Positions 50,094 to 59,927 of a DNA stretch of 64,000 nucleotides are shown here, piece by piece. The translations under genes were made by a program, and so were the position numbers. The stretch is taken from assembly GCF_023206395.1 (NCBI RefSeq), contig NZ_CP066150.1, forward strand, positions 1,426,001 through 1,490,000. The letters are read 5' to 3'. A model generated the notes under the pieces. That model did no database searches. It saw only the letters and a list, made by a program, of their open reading frames with translations, and had not been told where the DNA came from. Numbering within the stretch: the stretch's first letter is position 1; every line of letters starts with the position of its first letter. The DNA comes from Vibrio sp. ED004. Lineage in GTDB: Bacteria; Pseudomonadota; Gammaproteobacteria; Enterobacterales; Vibrionaceae.

Positions 50094-50513
50094 ATGAAAA
50101 AAAGTACTCTAATAAACTCTGAACTCTCTTACCTAGTGGCGACTCTTGGCCACACAGATGAAATCACGATTTGTGACGCAGGCTTGCCGATTCCGGATCA
50201 CGTAACTCGTATTGATCTTGCTTTGACTCACGGTGTCCCAAGCTTTCAGCAAACGGTAAAAACCATGCTGGATGAATCTCAAATCGAAGGCGTTGTGATT
50301 GCAGAAGAGTTTGCGAAAGTAAGCCCAGAACACCACGCTGCGCTGATTGATTTAATCAAGACAGAAGAAGCACGTTGTGGCAAATCGCTTTCTATTACTT
50401 ACATCACTCATGAAGAATTCAAACAGCGAACGCATGAAAGCCGTGCAGTGATTCGCACTGGTGAATGCACACCATACGCAAATGTTATTTTCCAAGCTGG
50501 CGTAACCTTTTAG
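50094..50513 (+). CDS. rbsD: D-ribose pyranase
   Basis: The 139-residue protein has the exact family length when started at ATG 50094 (MKKSTLINSELSYLVATLGH). A longer in-frame start would include the operator and is rejected. His20 in the GHTDE segment is the conserved catalytic His. It interconverts ribose ring forms before phosphorylation. First gene of rbsDACBKR. Confidence 0.96.
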   Translation: MKKSTLINSELSYLVATLGHTDEITICDAGLPIPDHVTRIDLALTHGVPSFQQTVKTMLDESQIEGVVIAEEFAKVSPEHHAALIDLIKTEEARCGKSLSITYITHEEFKQRTHESRAVIRTGECTPYANVIFQAGVTF

Positions 50514-50612
50514 CTCAAGCAAAACGCAACGACAGCTCAGTGTCATCACTGAACCAAAACAATACATAGACAGAACAATCAAATACAACTGGCCCCGAGT
50601 AAAGGAACCGAC

Positions 50613-52118
50613 ATGACTCAAGCCATTTTAGAACTTAGCTCAATTGAGAAAGCCTTCCCTGGTGTTAAAGCATTGGATAAGGCAAGCCTCAACGTTTACC
50701 CAGGACGCGTAATGGCGTTAATGGGTGAAAACGGTGCAGGTAAATCAACGCTCATGAAAGTGCTCACCGGCATTTACCACTTGGATGGCGGCACTATCGC
50801 CTACCAAGGAAAGCCAGCTGCATTCAAAGGGCCGCGTGATTCTCAACAAGCAGGCATTAGTATCATTCACCAAGAATTAAACCTAATCCCTGAGTTAACT
50901 ATCGCCGAGAACATCTTCTTAGGTCGTGAAATCACGGGCACCATGGGTCGCATCTTGTGGAACGAGATGTACCAAGAAGCGGACAAGCTACTTAAACGCC
51001 TTAACGTAAAACACAGCTCTAAAACGCCTCTAGGCCAGCTAAGCCTTGGTGAGCAACAGATGGTAGAGATCGCGAAAGCCCTATCGTTTGAATCTAAGGT
51101 CATCATCATGGATGAGCCGACTGATGCGCTAACCGATACTGAAACTGAGTCTCTGTTTAAAGTGATTAACGAACTGCGTGATGAAGGCTGCGGCATTGTT
51201 TACATCTCTCACCGTTTGAAAGAGATCTTTGAGATTTGTGACGACATCACGGTACTTCGTGACGGTAAATTCATTGGTCAATGTGAAGTAAAATACACAG
51301 ATGAAGATGGCCTAATCGAAATGATGGTTGGCCGTAAACTGGATGAGCAATACCCAAGAATCCACTCAGGCTTTGGCGAAACCTGCCTAGAAGTGATTGG
51401 CTTGACTGGCTCTGGCGTTCATGACGTGAGCTTTACTCTAAAGCGTGGCGAAATCCTTGGTGTATCTGGCCTGATGGGCGCTGGTCGTACTGAATTGATG
51501 AAAGTGATTTACGGTGCTCTTCCGAGTGAGCGCGGCGTTATCAACCTAGAAAACAAAACCATTAACCCGGTAAGCCCGAAAGATGGCCTTGCTAATGGTA
51601 TTGCTTACATCTCTGAAGACCGTAAAGGCGATGGCTTGGTGCTTGGGCTTTCAGTGAAAGAGAACATGTCTCTTTGTTCACTGGATCTACTGACTAAGAG
51701 CGGCCAAATCCAACACAAAGACGAAGTGATCGCCGTGGATGACTTCATCAAGTTATTCAACATCAAAACCCCTACTCGCGAGCAGATCATCGGCAACCTT
51801 TCTGGTGGTAACCAACAGAAAGTGGCTATCGCTAAAGGCTTGATGACCAAACCAAAAGTACTGATTCTCGACGAGCCAACGCGTGGTGTCGATGTCGGTG
51901 CTAAGAAAGAAATTTACCAACTCATTAATAAATTTAAAGCCGACGGCATGAGCATTATTTTGGTCTCATCTGAAATGCCAGAAGTGTTAGGAATGAGTGA
52001 CCGCATCATGGTGATGCATGAAGGCCGTGTAAGCGGTGAATTTGACGCTAAAGAAGCAAACCAAGAATTATTACTGGCGTGTGCGGTCGGTAAAAAGATC
52101 AACGAGGACGCAGCATGA
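50613..52118 (+). CDS. rbsA: Ribose ABC transporter ATP-binding protein
   Basis: The 501-residue protein has two ABC domains. The first has Walker [10 protein letters not shown] at 38-46, signature [15 protein letters not shown] and [11 protein letters not shown]. The second has the degenerate Walker [10 protein letters not shown] usual in sugar ATPases, signature [15 protein letters not shown] and [11 protein letters not shown]. It powers ribose import. GTAAAGGAACCGAC lies before the ATG. Confidence 0.97.
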   Translation: MTQAILELSSIEKAFPGVKALDKASLNVYPGRVMALMGENGAGKSTLMKVLTGIYHLDGGTIAYQGKPAAFKGPRDSQQAGISIIHQELNLIPELTIAENIFLGREITGTMGRILWNEMYQEADKLLKRLNVKHSSKTPLGQLSLGEQQMVEIAKALSFESKVIIMDEPTDALTDTETESLFKVINELRDEGCGIVYISHRLKEIFEICDDITVLRDGKFIGQCEVKYTDEDGLIEMMVGRKLDEQYPRIHSGFGETCLEVIGLTGSGVHDVSFTLKRGEILGVSGLMGAGRTELMKVIYGALPSERGVINLENKTINPVSPKDGLANGIAYISEDRKGDGLVLGLSVKENMSLCSLDLLTKSGQIQHKDEVIAVDDFIKLFNIKTPTREQIIGNLSGGNQQKVAIAKGLMTKPKVLILDEPTRGVDVGAKKEIYQLINKFKADGMSIILVSSEMPEVLGMSDRIMVMHEGRVSGEFDAKEANQELLLACAVGKKINEDAA

Positions 52119-53107
52119 GTACTAAAACCATGAGCAAAACAACTGAAACTGAAGCGCCAAAGAAGAAACCGTTAATCAGCAAAGAGTGGCTGATTGATCA
52201 AAAGTCATTGATTGCTTTGATCTTCCTGATTGTTGTCGTTTCTTTCTTAAACCCAAACTTCTTTACTGTCGACAACATCCTGAACATTCTGCGCCAAACC
52301 TCGGTTAACGCAATCATCGCTGTAGGTATGACGCTGGTTATCCTAACCGCGGGTATCGACTTGAGTGTTGGTTCTGTACTAGCGCTTTGTGGTGCATTCG
52401 CTGCCAGCATGATTGGCATGGAAATCCCTGTGATGATCGCAGTGCCAACTGCTCTTGTAGCTGGTGCAGCACTAGGTGCTATTAGTGGTGTGATTATCGC
52501 TAAAGGTAAGGTTCAAGCCTTCATCGCAACGCTGGTAACCATGACACTACTTCGCGGCGTAACCATGGTTTACACCGACGGTCGTCCTATCTCAACTGGC
52601 TTCACCGACACTGCAGACGCATTCGCTTGGTTCGGTACAGGCTACGCAATGGGTATCCCAGTTCCAGTATGGATCATGGTCGTGGTATTCGCAGCAGTAT
52701 GGTACCTACTTAACCACACTCGCTTTGGTCGTTACGTTTACGCACTGGGTGGCAACGAATCAGCAACTCGCCTATCAGGCATCGACGTAGACAAAGTAAA
52801 AATCGGCGTTTACGCAATCTGTGGTCTTCTAGCAGCAGTAGCAGGCATCATCGTGGCATCGCGTTTGTCATCCGCTCAGCCAACCGCAGGTATGGGTTAT
52901 GAGCTAGATGCTATCGCAGCCGTGGTTCTTGGCGGCACAAGCTTAGCTGGCGGTCGTGGTCGTATCATGGGCACATTGATTGGTGCACTGATTATCGGCT
53001 TCCTAAACAACGCCCTAAACCTACTAGACGTATCTTCTTACTACCAGATGATTGCAAAAGCAGTGGTTATTCTTCTGGCGGTATTGGTCGACAACAAAAA
53101 CAAATAA
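52115..53107 (+). CDS. rbsC: Ribose ABC transporter permease
   Basis: The 330-residue permease starts four bases inside rbsA (ATGA overlap). Family marks include [20 protein letters not shown], the loop [20 protein letters not shown] and [20 protein letters not shown] near the C-terminus. About 8-10 membrane segments. Confidence 0.97.
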   Translation: MSTKTMSKTTETEAPKKKPLISKEWLIDQKSLIALIFLIVVVSFLNPNFFTVDNILNILRQTSVNAIIAVGMTLVILTAGIDLSVGSVLALCGAFAASMIGMEIPVMIAVPTALVAGAALGAISGVIIAKGKVQAFIATLVTMTLLRGVTMVYTDGRPISTGFTDTADAFAWFGTGYAMGIPVPVWIMVVVFAAVWYLLNHTRFGRYVYALGGNESATRLSGIDVDKVKIGVYAICGLLAAVAGIIVASRLSSAQPTAGMGYELDAIAAVVLGGTSLAGGRGRIMGTLIGALIIGFLNNALNLLDVSSYYQMIAKAVVILLAVLVDNKNK

Positions 53108-53234
53108 AACCTATTCACACTCTAGGTTAATACAAGTAACACCCTGTTTTACCTTTAAATATTAGAATCTATAAATAATGTAACAACGAGCTAGGACTCA
53201 CCTCCTAGCTCACCCTACACAAAGGATTTACACC

Positions 53235-54113
53235 ATGAAAAAATTAGCGACTCTTATTTCTGCTGCTCTTCTTTCTACAACAGTATCTGTGTCTGCACAG
53301 GCGCAAGATACAATGGCAATCGTTCTGTCTACATTGAACAACCCATTCTTTGTAACCATGAAAGATGGCGCAGAAGCGAAAGCTGAAGAGCTAGGCTACA
53401 AGCTTATCGTTCTGGATTCTCAAAACGACCCAAGCAAAGAGCTGTCGAACATTGAAGATCTAACCATTCGTGCTGTTAAGGCAATCCTGATCAACCCAAC
53501 AGATTCAGATGCTGTGTCTAACGCAATCCGCATGGCTAACCGTTCAAACATCCCAGTACTTACACTAGACCGTGGTGCAAGCCGTGGTGACGTAGTGAGC
53601 CACATCGCTTCTGATAACGTAATCGGTGGTGAAATGGCGGGTCACTTCATCATGGAAAAAGTGGGCGAAAAAGCGAAAGTAATCCAACTTGAAGGTATTG
53701 CTGGTACTTCTGCAGCTCGTGAACGTGGTGAAGGCTTCATGAACGCAGTAAACGGCAGCGACCTTGAGCTTCTTGCAAGCCAACCTGCTGATTTCGACCG
53801 TACTAAAGGTCTGAACGTAATGGAAAACTTACTTGCTGCTAACCCAGATGTACAAGCAGTATTCGCGCAGAACGATGAAATGGCACTAGGTGCACTTCGC
53901 GCAGTTCAAGCTTCAGGTAAAGAAGTAATGATCGTTGGCTTTGATGGCACAGACGACGGCATCGCAGCAGTTAACCGTGGCCTACTTGGCGCTACAGTTG
54001 CACAACAGCCTGACCTAATCGGCTCTCTAGGTATCGAAATGGCAGACAAAGTACTGAAAGGTGAAACAGTAGACGAGTACGTACCAGTACCTCTAAAAAT
54101 CATCGCTAAGTAA
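53235..54113 (+). CDS. rbsB: Ribose-binding periplasmic protein
   Basis: The 292-residue protein has a signal peptide cut after AQA near residue 23, then [20 protein letters not shown], the classic start of RbsB. The binding residues in TLDRGA and the motif [13 protein letters not shown] are present. AAAGGATTTACACC precedes the ATG. A 127-base gap separates it from rbsC, allowing differential expression. Confidence 0.97.
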   Translation: MKKLATLISAALLSTTVSVSAQAQDTMAIVLSTLNNPFFVTMKDGAEAKAEELGYKLIVLDSQNDPSKELSNIEDLTIRAVKAILINPTDSDAVSNAIRMANRSNIPVLTLDRGASRGDVVSHIASDNVIGGEMAGHFIMEKVGEKAKVIQLEGIAGTSAARERGEGFMNAVNGSDLELLASQPADFDRTKGLNVMENLLAANPDVQAVFAQNDEMALGALRAVQASGKEVMIVGFDGTDDGIAAVNRGLLGATVAQQPDLIGSLGIEMADKVLKGETVDEYVPVPLKIIAK

Positions 54114-54135
54114 TCGTTACTAGGTAACGCGATAT

Positions 54136-54165
54136 AAAGCAGGGAGTCCCCTATCTCCCTGCTTT
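54136..54165 (+). terminator. Hairpin between rbsB and rbsK
   Basis: AAAGCAGGGAG at 54136-54146 pairs with CTCCCTGCTTT at 54155-54165, with an 8-base loop. Only three T follow, so it probably acts as a partial terminator or stabilises the binding-protein mRNA. Confidence 0.75.
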
Positions 54166-54304
54166 GATTAGCTCGCTGACTCAAACAAAAGCAAAACCCG
54201 ACAGTGCATCGCTGTTTCTCATTCCGCTCACAAACGAGAGCGCACTTAACACAATGAGAAAGACCCATGCATTTTCAAATACGATATATCATAAGGCTCG
54301 TATC

Positions 54305-55231
54305 ATGACTCAACTGATTGTTTTAGGTAGCGTTAACGCTGACCACGTACTGCAAGTTCCTTCGTTCCCTCGTCCGGGTGAAACCTTGATTGGCGGTAAC
54401 TATCAGGTCATCCCTGGCGGTAAAGGCGCAAACCAAGCAGTCGCTGCTGCGCGATTAAACGCAGATATCGGCTTCATCGCCTGTGTTGGTGACGACCCGT
54501 TCGGCATCAACATTCGTCAAGACTTTGCTAAAGACGGCATCAACATCGACGGCGTGATCGTGGCAGACAACACGCCAACTGGCATCGCGATGATCCAAGT
54601 GTCGGCAACGGGCGAAAACAGCATTTGTCTTTCTGCAGAAGCTAATGACAAACTGACTTGTGACCAAATCGAACCACATCTAGAGAAGATTCGCGGAGCT
54701 AAATACCTGCTGACTCAGCTTGAAACCCCGATTGAAGGCATTGAATACGCAGCAAAAACGGCAAAAGAGAGCGGAACTCGCGTGATTCTAAACCCTGCCC
54801 CAGCTCGCCCACTATCGGACTCGTTGTTAGCTTGTGTTGATGTGATTACACCAAACGAAACCGAAGCAGAAGTACTGACAGGCGTTACCGTAACCGACAG
54901 CGCATCTGCTCATCAGGCAGCTTTGGCTCTGCATGCTAGAGGCATCGAGACGGTAATGATCACGCTTGGCGCTAAAGGTGTTTGGGTAAGTAAAAACGGT
55001 GAAGGTGAGTTGATCGCGGGCTTCCGAGTTGAAGCGACAGATACCACCGCTGCGGGTGATACGTTCAACGGTGCATTAGTGACAGGCTTACTTGAAGACA
55101 TGCCATTAGAACGCGCGATTAAGTTTGCTCACGCCGCAGCTGCAATTTCAGTGACTCGCTTTGGCGCTCAAACCTCTATTCCAAGCCGAGCAGAAACAGA
55201 CGCGTTTTTGGCAGAGCAATTGTCTGCTTAG
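54305..55231 (+). CDS. rbsK: Ribokinase
   Basis: The 308-residue PfkB-family kinase starts at ATG 54305 (TQLIVLGSVNADHVLQVPSF). It has the substrate lid VIPGGKGANQAVAAARL near residue 35 and the anion hole/catalytic base in TAAGDTFNGAL with Asp252. It phosphorylates ribose to ribose 5-phosphate. A longer frame with an upstream ATG lacks homology and is rejected. Confidence 0.97.
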   Translation: MTQLIVLGSVNADHVLQVPSFPRPGETLIGGNYQVIPGGKGANQAVAAARLNADIGFIACVGDDPFGINIRQDFAKDGINIDGVIVADNTPTGIAMIQVSATGENSICLSAEANDKLTCDQIEPHLEKIRGAKYLLTQLETPIEGIEYAAKTAKESGTRVILNPAPARPLSDSLLACVDVITPNETEAEVLTGVTVTDSASAHQAALALHARGIETVMITLGAKGVWVSKNGEGELIAGFRVEATDTTAAGDTFNGALVTGLLEDMPLERAIKFAHAAAAISVTRFGAQTSIPSRAETDAFLAEQLSA

Positions 55232-55344
55232 TTGATTTTTAGTGGTTAGCCTTAAGATTCGCTAACAACAAATTAGAAGCTTAAGCCTCTGTTTTCAGGC
55301 AGAATATCGCGCAACGTGGCAAGTTACTCCCACAAGGATTTTTT

Positions 55345-56346
55345 ATGGCAACAATGAAAGACATCGCTCGGCTCGCAAAGGTTTCGACTTCTACCGTGAG
55401 CCATGTGATCAACAAGTCACGTTTTGTCAGTGAAGAGATAGCTGAGCGTGTTAACAATGCAGCTAAAGAATTGAACTACGCGCCGTCTGCATTGGCTCGT
55501 AGCTTGAAAATGAAGCAAACCAAAACCCTTGGGATGCTGGTGACGACCTCTACTAACCCATTCTTTGGCGAGGTCGTAAAAGGCGTTGAACGTCGTTGTT
55601 ACGAAAAAGGCTATAACCTTATCTTGTGCAACACCGAGGGTGACAGCGAACGCATGAAATCATCCATCGATACACTGCTACAAAAGCGTGTCGATGGCTT
55701 AATGCTGATGTGTTCGACCCTTGAAGGCGAGCATATTGATGTGTTTGAACGTTACCCAGAGCTGCCTGTTGTGGTTATGGACTGGGGCCCAATGTTGTTC
55801 GCGAGCGATAAGATCCAAGACAACTCGCATCAAGGCGGCTACATGGCGACCAAGCACTTGATAGATAACGGTCACTCTCTGATTGGCTGTATCACTGGTC
55901 CACTGCATCGCAATCAAGCCTCGTCTCGTTATCAAGGTTTCAAGCAAGCGATGGAAGAAGCGAATTTAGAGATCAACTCAAACTGGATTGTAGAATCTAA
56001 CTTCGAATGTGATGGCGGTTTTGATTCTTATCAGACACTGAAAGCGCGTGGTGGAATGCCTAGCGCACTGTTTGTGAGTAATGACATGATGGCAATGGGC
56101 GTGATTCATGCCGCGGCTCAAGATGGTACTTCGATTCCGAATGACCTATCTATCATTGGTTACGATGATATCCACCTGTCGAAATACATGACACCTGCGT
56201 TAAGCACTGTCCACCAGCCAAAACACCGTTTAGGTAAAGCAGCAGTCGATACGCTTTTAAGCAGGCTACAAACGCCAGACGCTTACCCGCAGGTAGTTGA
56301 GTTAGAGCCTACATTAGTTGAACGAAGCAGCGTAAAAGCCATTTAA
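55345..56346 (+). CDS. rbsR: Ribose operon repressor (LacI family)
   Basis: The 333-residue regulator has the LacI HTH at residues 3-24 (TMKDIARLAKVSTSTVSHVI) and a ribose-type sugar-binding domain (KTLGMLVTTSTNPFFGEVVK). Its position after rbsK and the two GAAACGTTTC operators before rbsD make it the autologous repressor. AAGGATTTTTT precedes the ATG. Confidence 0.96.
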   Translation: MATMKDIARLAKVSTSTVSHVINKSRFVSEEIAERVNNAAKELNYAPSALARSLKMKQTKTLGMLVTTSTNPFFGEVVKGVERRCYEKGYNLILCNTEGDSERMKSSIDTLLQKRVDGLMLMCSTLEGEHIDVFERYPELPVVVMDWGPMLFASDKIQDNSHQGGYMATKHLIDNGHSLIGCITGPLHRNQASSRYQGFKQAMEEANLEINSNWIVESNFECDGGFDSYQTLKARGGMPSALFVSNDMMAMGVIHAAAQDGTSIPNDLSIIGYDDIHLSKYMTPALSTVHQPKHRLGKAAVDTLLSRLQTPDAYPQVVELEPTLVERSSVKAI

Positions 56347-56396
56347 AGCGCTTCCTTAAAGATCCTAGCAACAGACAGCTGAAACAGACCAACAAC

Positions 56397-56427
56397 AAAG
56401 GGCAAGGTTAAACAACCTTGCCCTTTT
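56397..56427 (+). terminator. Intrinsic terminator after rbsR
   Basis: AAAGGGCAAGGTT at 56397-56409 pairs with AACCTTGCCCTTT at 56414-56426, with loop AAAC and four T. It lies between convergent genes. Confidence 0.92.
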
Positions 56428-56454
56428 CGATCCTAATGCACTTCACTTATCTTC

Positions 56455-57270
56455 TTAGCGATTCAACACAGATGCGATTTGCTGTATTTCGTCTAGCACA
56501 TCGACACCATTGTATTGAGGTGCAATAGAAAGATCCTGAATCACCACCGTTTCTACAAACTGCTGTTCATTCAGCTCAAGTATCAAATCGCCTTTTGGAG
56601 AATAAACTCGACTGCCACCACAGTATGTCGCAGTAAACGCATCAACGACATCTTGCCCGACGCGATTGCAAGTAACTATGTGACACCCTTCCTCCAAAGC
56701 TCTCGCTTGAGCAATGGCAAAACTATGATGTCCGCCAAAATTCGCAGGATGAAGAACAACATCAACCGACTGATACGCTCTCATGATCTCTGGGAACCAA
56801 ACATCAAAGCAAATCGCAACACCAAACGTTAAGCCCTTGTGCTCAAAGGTTAGCACCTCTGAACCTCTCGAAAAGTACTGCTTATCGAATTTCGTTTGAC
56901 TGATTTTTCTGTATTTATGACGCAAACCAGATCCATCAATCACCGCCACACTGTTGTAATACTGGCCGTTACCTTGTTCTGCAATACCAGCAACGATTAA
57001 CGTCTCATGTTTCGCAGCTAAAACCGTTAACGAATCAATGGTAGGGCTATTAGTGAAGTCTTCACACAACTCATGAATTTCCGCGGCATCGTTAAAAATA
57101 TACCCCGTAGAGAAAAGTTCAGGCAGCAAGGTAATGTCACCCACTGACGTCTCGGCTTCTAAAAGCTCAGAGACTAACGCGACGTTCTTCTGCTTATTTT
57201 TGTATTCAACCTCAAGCTGAACGAGAGTGATGCTGACACTATCCAAAATCGAATCCTTAATGGGTAACAC
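56455..57270 (-). CDS. Carbon-nitrogen hydrolase (nitrilase superfamily)
   Basis: The 271-residue protein carries the Glu-Lys-Cys triad: E51 in LLPELFSTGY, K122 in KYRKISQTKF and C154 in GVAICFDVWFPE. The last motif is the common amidase type, unlike the other nitrilase-family gene at 10848. Relatives include omega-amidases and carbamoylputrescine amidases. The substrate is not determined; single gene convergent with rbsR. Confidence 0.9.
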   Translation of the reverse strand: MLPIKDSILDSVSITLVQLEVEYKNKQKNVALVSELLEAETSVGDITLLPELFSTGYIFNDAAEIHELCEDFTNSPTIDSLTVLAAKHETLIVAGIAEQGNGQYYNSVAVIDGSGLRHKYRKISQTKFDKQYFSRGSEVLTFEHKGLTFGVAICFDVWFPEIMRAYQSVDVVLHPANFGGHHSFAIAQARALEEGCHIVTCNRVGQDVVDAFTATYCGGSRVYSPKGDLILELNEQQFVETVVIQDLSIAPQYNGVDVLDEIQQIASVLNR

Positions 57271-57372
57271 TTAAACTTGAACCTAAGAACGGCAGAGTAA
57301 CGAAATCCCCTCTCACTTGCTGACGCGAACGATAATGGTTGAAGCAAGCGCACACTCTCATAAGTAGGTCAT

Positions 57373-57795
57373 CTACTTCATCAGCTTCGGCTCTGGCAAA
57401 ACGGGCGGTGTGCTATCCATATAGGTTAAGAAGTTTTCCCACACCTCATGTGTTCTTTGCTTGGTGAGTTTGGTTTTGCAAGAAAGTGCCATCAGACCTC
57501 GAATTGAACCATCGCGCCATTGGGTATACACCGAGTCACAATGAGCTGTCATGTACGCTTGCCAACTCTCTTGAGCGACCTTTATGGAACTCACCAACTC
57601 CTCATCATAAGCATTGTGTTCAAAGCTCGCTTCAAGGTATTGGTCAAGCTCCACCGTTGCAGCTTCCAACTCAATCGACGCACAGTGGTTGATCTCTATG
57701 GTATTCATCGCATTCTCACAATCGACAACCTGTTCATCGGCTAATACAGAACCAGACAGCAAAGCGAATGCGATTACTGATATCATTCTTTTCAT
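57373..57795 (-). CDS. LprI-like (DUF1311) secreted protein
   Basis: The start is placed at ATG 57795 because AGGA lies 5 bases upstream and a signal peptide begins there (MKRMISVIAFALLSGSVLA). The mature part of about 120 residues has four Cys, with C26 and C38 in VDCENAMNTIEINHC, and the pattern AQESWQAYMTAHCDS typical of LprI/DUF1311 proteins. Some relatives inhibit lysozyme; activity here is unproven. Periplasmic by inference. Confidence 0.83.
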   Translation of the reverse strand: MKRMISVIAFALLSGSVLADEQVVDCENAMNTIEINHCASIELEAATVELDQYLEASFEHNAYDEELVSSIKVAQESWQAYMTAHCDSVYTQWRDGSIRGLMALSCKTKLTKQRTHEVWENFLTYMDSTPPVLPEPKLMK

Positions 57796-58168
57796 AAACA
57801 TCCTAAATATTGTCACCCGTGAATGGTTCGGTGACATTTCTTTATAACCTTGTTTAACTTGAGACCATATCAGCGAATTAGATTAAACATGGCTCAATAT
57901 TTAAATCTCTTTCGCTCTTTGAGCAAATAACATCAAAATTTATCGGGATATAAGCGTTTGTTATACGTATGAACAATGCAAAATATCACCAACCCCGCCA
58001 AGAAAAAACGAGATAACATCAAGATTTCGCTGGTAAAAATGGAAAACATATTATCTTTATCAATAATTCATGCGCGTATTCACAATATTTATTATTACTA
58101 TTGCTACGTAATCGTTAAATTTATAAATTAAATTGAATGCTCACCCAATCGGTAACGCTTCTCCGACT
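57796..58168. other. AT-rich intergenic region
   Basis: These 373 bases between divergent genes are AT-rich, mainly at 57960-58130. No gene, hairpin or repeat was found. A TTG at 58133 would extend the EAL protein by 12 residues, without a ribosome site. Confidence 0.4.
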
Positions 58169-59743
58169 ATGGATATCAAGTACCAACATTTTGCCAAGAC
58201 TTCGTTCTACTTTGCCATTTCTTTCTTCTTCTCTATGGCATTGCTTATCCCGTTTACACCATCTCACTACCAGAATTTAACCCAAGACACATCAAAGCTC
58301 GTCGAAACACGACTTGAAGGTATCCAATCCAGGTTCGACCGTTTTTTATCGGGTATCACCCCAGACCAATCTTGCGATGCAATTGTTAGAGAGCTAAGAC
58401 AAAACGTTTTTGATGCCGATTGGGTAAAAGAAGCCGCCGTATTCAACAAACAGAACCGTTTTTACTGTTCGACCACCGATGGTGAGGTTTCGTTTCGCCT
58501 TTACAGCACTATCAGAGAAAGACTCAACGACGATCCGAATTTAACCACCCTATCGTATTCCAATTCAGCCATCACCCAAGTGCAATCCATCATGCTTATT
58601 TTCTCGAATAAGGAAGATGCCGGAGTGAGCCTGATGATTCCGCCGCACTTTATCTATGACATTGTAGAAGCGAACCTTCACAACCATGGCATTCAAGCTA
58701 AAGTCGAGGTGATCAAAAGAGATATCCACCCTTCAGATACTGGGGCATCCATCGCTGAAGTTCGGATACAATCCAGTATCTACCCACTGACCATCACCTC
58801 ATACATTGGGTATCAGTATTATCTGCACTTCTTATTAAGCTACTTGTGGTTTGGCTTTTTGATGGCCGGAATTACCACCATCATTATTCTTTCTCTCAAG
58901 CATAAAAAACAGAGTCAACGCAGCTTAGAGTACTCGCTGTCTAGCGCACTCAAAAACAAACACCTACATGTTCACATGCAGCCTATCGTTAACCGAAACA
59001 CAACTGAAATTGTGGGCTGTGAGTCGCTGCTCAGGTGGAACGACCCTATCGAAGGCAATGTATCCCCTGCCATCTTCATCCCTCTTGCAGAGAGCTTAGG
59101 GTTGATTGAAGACCTAACCTACTTTGTGTTGCGTGAAGTGCTGTACACCATGAAGAATCACCGCGAGCTGTTTGAGTCAAAATACATCAGCGTCAATATC
59201 AGCCGAAACGTCGTCTCTAACAGTAACTTCGCCAACAAAGTCATTAGCATCTACAAGAAGAATCCAGATATTCTCAAACAAGTCGTTTTTGAAGTGACAG
59301 AAGATGGCGAGTGTTCTGATGCGGATATGGTGAAGATCAAAAACAACTTAACCAAGCTTGCCGATTTGGGCGTGAGAGTCGCGATTGATGACTTTGGTAC
59401 TGGCTATGCGGGCTTGGATTTCGTGAGACAATTTCCGTTCAGCATTCTCAAGATCGACCGTGTGTTTGTGAAGAACATTTCCGACGAATCAAGCCTTGGT
59501 ATCCCTTTGCTGGAATCCATGCTTCAGTTGTCACAAACCTTAGGCATGCAAGTCATCGTTGAAGGGGTTGAGTACGAATCCCAAGTAAACATTTTGTCTA
59601 AACTGGGTGTCGATTATATACAAGGCTTCTACTTTTATAAGCCGATGCCAATCAACCTAACAATAAGCTTGCTCAGGCAGCAACATGTAGAATCTAGCCT
59701 TGGATTTCCCGCGTCATCGCCTTCGACTACAGCGTTAGAGTAA
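58169..59743 (+). CDS. CSS-motif EAL-domain c-di-GMP phosphodiesterase
   Basis: The 524-residue protein (from ATG 58169) has an N-terminal membrane helix (about 12-30), a periplasmic CSS-type sensor region with Cys residues in DQSCDAI and RFYCSTTDG, a second membrane helix near 225-250, and an EAL domain from about 260 to 510. Catalytic positions are present: E285 in CESLLRW, D407 and D408 in DDFGTGYAG, and EGVE near the end. It should hydrolyse c-di-GMP; the CSS Cys pair suggests redox control by DsbA/DsbB, as in known CSS phosphodiesterases. No GGDEF domain. The start codon is uncertain. Confidence 0.91.
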   Translation: MDIKYQHFAKTSFYFAISFFFSMALLIPFTPSHYQNLTQDTSKLVETRLEGIQSRFDRFLSGITPDQSCDAIVRELRQNVFDADWVKEAAVFNKQNRFYCSTTDGEVSFRLYSTIRERLNDDPNLTTLSYSNSAITQVQSIMLIFSNKEDAGVSLMIPPHFIYDIVEANLHNHGIQAKVEVIKRDIHPSDTGASIAEVRIQSSIYPLTITSYIGYQYYLHFLLSYLWFGFLMAGITTIIILSLKHKKQSQRSLEYSLSSALKNKHLHVHMQPIVNRNTTEIVGCESLLRWNDPIEGNVSPAIFIPLAESLGLIEDLTYFVLREVLYTMKNHRELFESKYISVNISRNVVSNSNFANKVISIYKKNPDILKQVVFEVTEDGECSDADMVKIKNNLTKLADLGVRVAIDDFGTGYAGLDFVRQFPFSILKIDRVFVKNISDESSLGIPLLESMLQLSQTLGMQVIVEGVEYESQVNILSKLGVDYIQGFYFYKPMPINLTISLLRQQHVESSLGFPASSPSTTALE

Positions 59744-59800
59744 CCTAAGCGCAGTCGATACATTGTTTATCATTAATGTTTGCCTAAAGCCTCGAACTAA

Positions 59801-59841
59801 TAGAGCTAGAGCCCTGTTTTTAGTGCCCTAGCTCTACTTTT
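59801..59841 (+). terminator. Probable terminator after the EAL gene
   Basis: TAGAGCTAG at 59801-59809 pairs perfectly with CTAGCTCTA at 59828-59836 around an 18-base loop and is followed by CTTTT. The long loop lowers confidence. Confidence 0.6.
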
Positions 59842-59927
59842 CGTTAACTACTATACCCAACCACACACTATGCATTTGTACACCCAACAATCTAACCTAC
59901 ACTAACAATAGGTTTTTAGTGTGTGGA

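Noticed and set aside
54164..54304. N-terminal extension of ribokinase by 47 residues
   Set aside because: No homology; the family start is TQLIVLGSVNAD at 54305.
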